The notes beneath the pieces were generated by a model that was not told the origin of the DNA, made no database searches, and saw nothing but the letters and a program-made list of their open reading frames with translations. A program made the translations under genes and the position numbers. A DNA stretch of 64,000 nt. Origin: an uncultured Bacteroides sp. GTDB taxonomy: Bacteria; Bacteroidota; Bacteroidia; Bacteroidales; Bacteroidaceae. The stretch is from positions 248,001 to 312,000 of the forward strand of contig NZ_OY787464.1 in assembly GCF_963678845.1 (NCBI RefSeq), in the 5' to 3' direction. Each line of letters opens with the position of its first letter. Within the stretch, counting starts at the first letter, position 1. Shown piece after piece: positions 62,947-64,000 of this stretch.

Positions 62947-64000
62947 ATGGACAAAAACACCCTAGTAGGATTTGGACTGATTGCTGCTGTGCTGATAGGG
63001 TTCACCTTTTTAACTCAGCCTAGCCAACAACAACAAATTGCTCAGAAACGCTATCAGGATTCCATTCAAGCTTTGGCTCAAAAAGATGCAGCCAGCAGAG
63101 CTGAAGCTGATTCAGCTTTGACTAACACGGCGATAGCCCAAGCACAAATGGCTGATTCTACAGCGACCTTCTACAATGCAACAAAAGGAAATGAAAGTTT
63201 TACTACTGTTGAAAATGATTTAGTAAAGCTTACCTTGTCAAACAAAGGAGGGCAAGTTCGTTCGGCTGTGTTGAAGAAATACAACGGACAGGATAAAAAA
63301 CCTTTGGTGCTATTTGACAATGCCGATGCCAGCATGAATTTTTTCTTCTATAACAATAAAGAAAAAATAGAGAGTAAGAATTATTATTTTCAGGCTGTAA
63401 ACAAGACAGACTCTTCTGTGACTATGCGTTTGGCTGTTAGCGACAGTAGCTATATTGATTTCGCTTACACCATGCATAAAGGAAACTATATGGTCGATTT
63501 AAGTGTTAAAGCTACTGGCATGGCCGATAAGCTTTCTCCTTCAATCAATTACATGGACATTGAATGGAATCAGAAATCTCGTCAGCTGGAACGTGGATTT
63601 AAATACGAGAATCGTTATGCTTATATCATGTATAAGTATGATGGTGCTGATACAGAAAAAATGTCAGAAGGTAAAAGCAGCGATGCTTCTATAACAGGAC
63701 GTTTGAAATGGATTGGTTATAAGAATCAGTATTTCTCTACCGTCTTTGTTGCAGATCAGAATTTCGACAAGTGTGCATTGAAGTCTAAAGTGGAAAATGA
63801 AGGCAGTGGCTATCTCAAAGACTACTCTTCTGCGATGAGCACATTCTTTGATTCTAAAGGAGCTAAGGCTACCAACATGCATTTCTACTTTGGTCCTAAC
63901 CATTATAAGACACTGAAAGCTTTTGATTCAACTCGTGAAGGAAAGGACAAACTGGAACTTGATCAATTGGTTCCACTGGGATGGTCTGTTTTACGTTGGA
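62947..64000 (+). CDS. yidC: Membrane protein insertase YidC, partial (N-terminal part)
   Basis: 351 codons are in the window and the gene runs off the right edge. It starts MDKNTLVGFGLIAAVLIGFT, one membrane helix, then a Gln-rich linker and the periplasmic domain (VENDLVKLTLSNKGGQVRSA, KKYNGQDKKPLVLFD, GRLKWIGYKNQYFS). This is the normal Gram-negative YidC layout; the conserved insertase helices lie beyond the window. It inserts proteins into the inner membrane alone or with Sec. It follows pyrG by 32 bp. Confidence 0.93.
   Translation, partial: MDKNTLVGFGLIAAVLIGFTFLTQPSQQQQIAQKRYQDSIQALAQKDAASRAEADSALTNTAIAQAQMADSTATFYNATKGNESFTTVENDLVKLTLSNKGGQVRSAVLKKYNGQDKKPLVLFDNADASMNFFFYNNKEKIESKNYYFQAVNKTDSSVTMRLAVSDSSYIDFAYTMHKGNYMVDLSVKATGMADKLSPSINYMDIEWNQKSRQLERGFKYENRYAYIMYKYDGADTEKMSEGKSSDASITGRLKWIGYKNQYFSTVFVADQNFDKCALKSKVENEGSGYLKDYSSAMSTFFDSKGAKATNMHFYFGPNHYKTLKAFDSTREGKDKLELDQLVPLGWSVLRW

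Noticed and set aside
1..64000. CRISPR array, prophage, restriction or toxin-antitoxin system
   Set aside because: No regularly spaced repeats, no phage structural genes, no nuclease or methylase genes and no paired small toxin genes were seen.

Overview
The window reads as a chromosomal segment of an AT-rich member of the Bacteroidales, most likely Bacteroides or a close relative. The evidence is the gene content (rprXY, single-chain GcvP, eukaryote-like IleRS, DUF3078 and DUF6057 proteins, C10 proteases with Por-type tails) and the many Bacteroidota promoter boxes of the form TAnnTTTG, some with a TTG about 18-20 bp upstream. There is no phage, plasmid or CRISPR signal. The only mobile DNA recognised is two almost identical IS982-family copies. 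The left edge cuts lspA and the right edge cuts yidC.

Layout: (1) 1-4.0 kb, a minus-strand ileS-dksA-lspA operon. (2) 4.1-8.7 kb, two IS982 copies flanking a zinc-ribbon/TPR membrane protein and a bacteriohemerythrin. (3) 8.7-10.5 kb, a 2-Cys peroxiredoxin divergent from a small transaldolase. (4) 10.5-14.9 kb, the RprXY two-component system divergent from an outer-membrane beta-barrel protein. (5) 14.9-19.5 kb, a GNAT-nitrilase fusion and a GH115 alpha-glucuronidase. (6) 19.5-26.8 kb, a compact minus-strand locus: a 1519-aa tandem sensor kinase, a response regulator, an AbgT-type transporter and a small membrane protein. (7) 26.9-28.5 kb, a candidate small RNA and a two-gene ThrE-type exporter. 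(8) 28.8-34.3 kb, gpmA, then a hexuronate module (eda, kdgK, a LacI-type regulator, uxaA) arranged around a divergent promoter whose elements can be read base by base. (9) 34.6-39.8 kb, two C10 cysteine proteases and a lipoprotein. (10) 40-42.3 kb, lipB and a pectinesterase-like protein. (11) 42.5-45.6 kb, a copper-type P-ATPase and a small Cys/His-rich exported protein. (12) 45.7-50.8 kb, an RsiV-like lipoprotein, rsmG, an MBL hydrolase and gcvP. (13) 50.9-52.2 kb, small DsrE, hypothetical and DUF3795 genes. (14) 52.2-57.2 kb, a DUF2461-YhcH-glgB-DUF6057 operon. (15) 57.4-64 kb, a radical SAM/SPASM protein, an inositol monophosphatase, a DUF3078 protein, pyrG and the start of yidC.

Several separate loci point to plant cell-wall uronic acids: GH115 can release (methyl)glucuronate, the pectinesterase-like protein acts on pectin-type esters, UxaA dehydrates altronate, and KdgK plus Eda convert KDG to pyruvate and glyceraldehyde-3-phosphate. 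Others concern redox or metal handling (peroxiredoxin, hemerythrin, CopA with the Cys-rich protein).

The most unusual items are: a tandem kinase in which one half has lost the phospho-acceptor His while the other half has lost the ATP site; an IleRS whose HxGH signature reads GIHH; a three-copy, roughly 57-bp intergenic palindromic repeat; an IS982 hairpin that buries the transposase start codon; a divergent kdgK/lacI promoter built on one palindrome with two matching operators; a candidate small RNA before the thrE pair; and two genes whose promoter box lies only 5 nt before the start codon.
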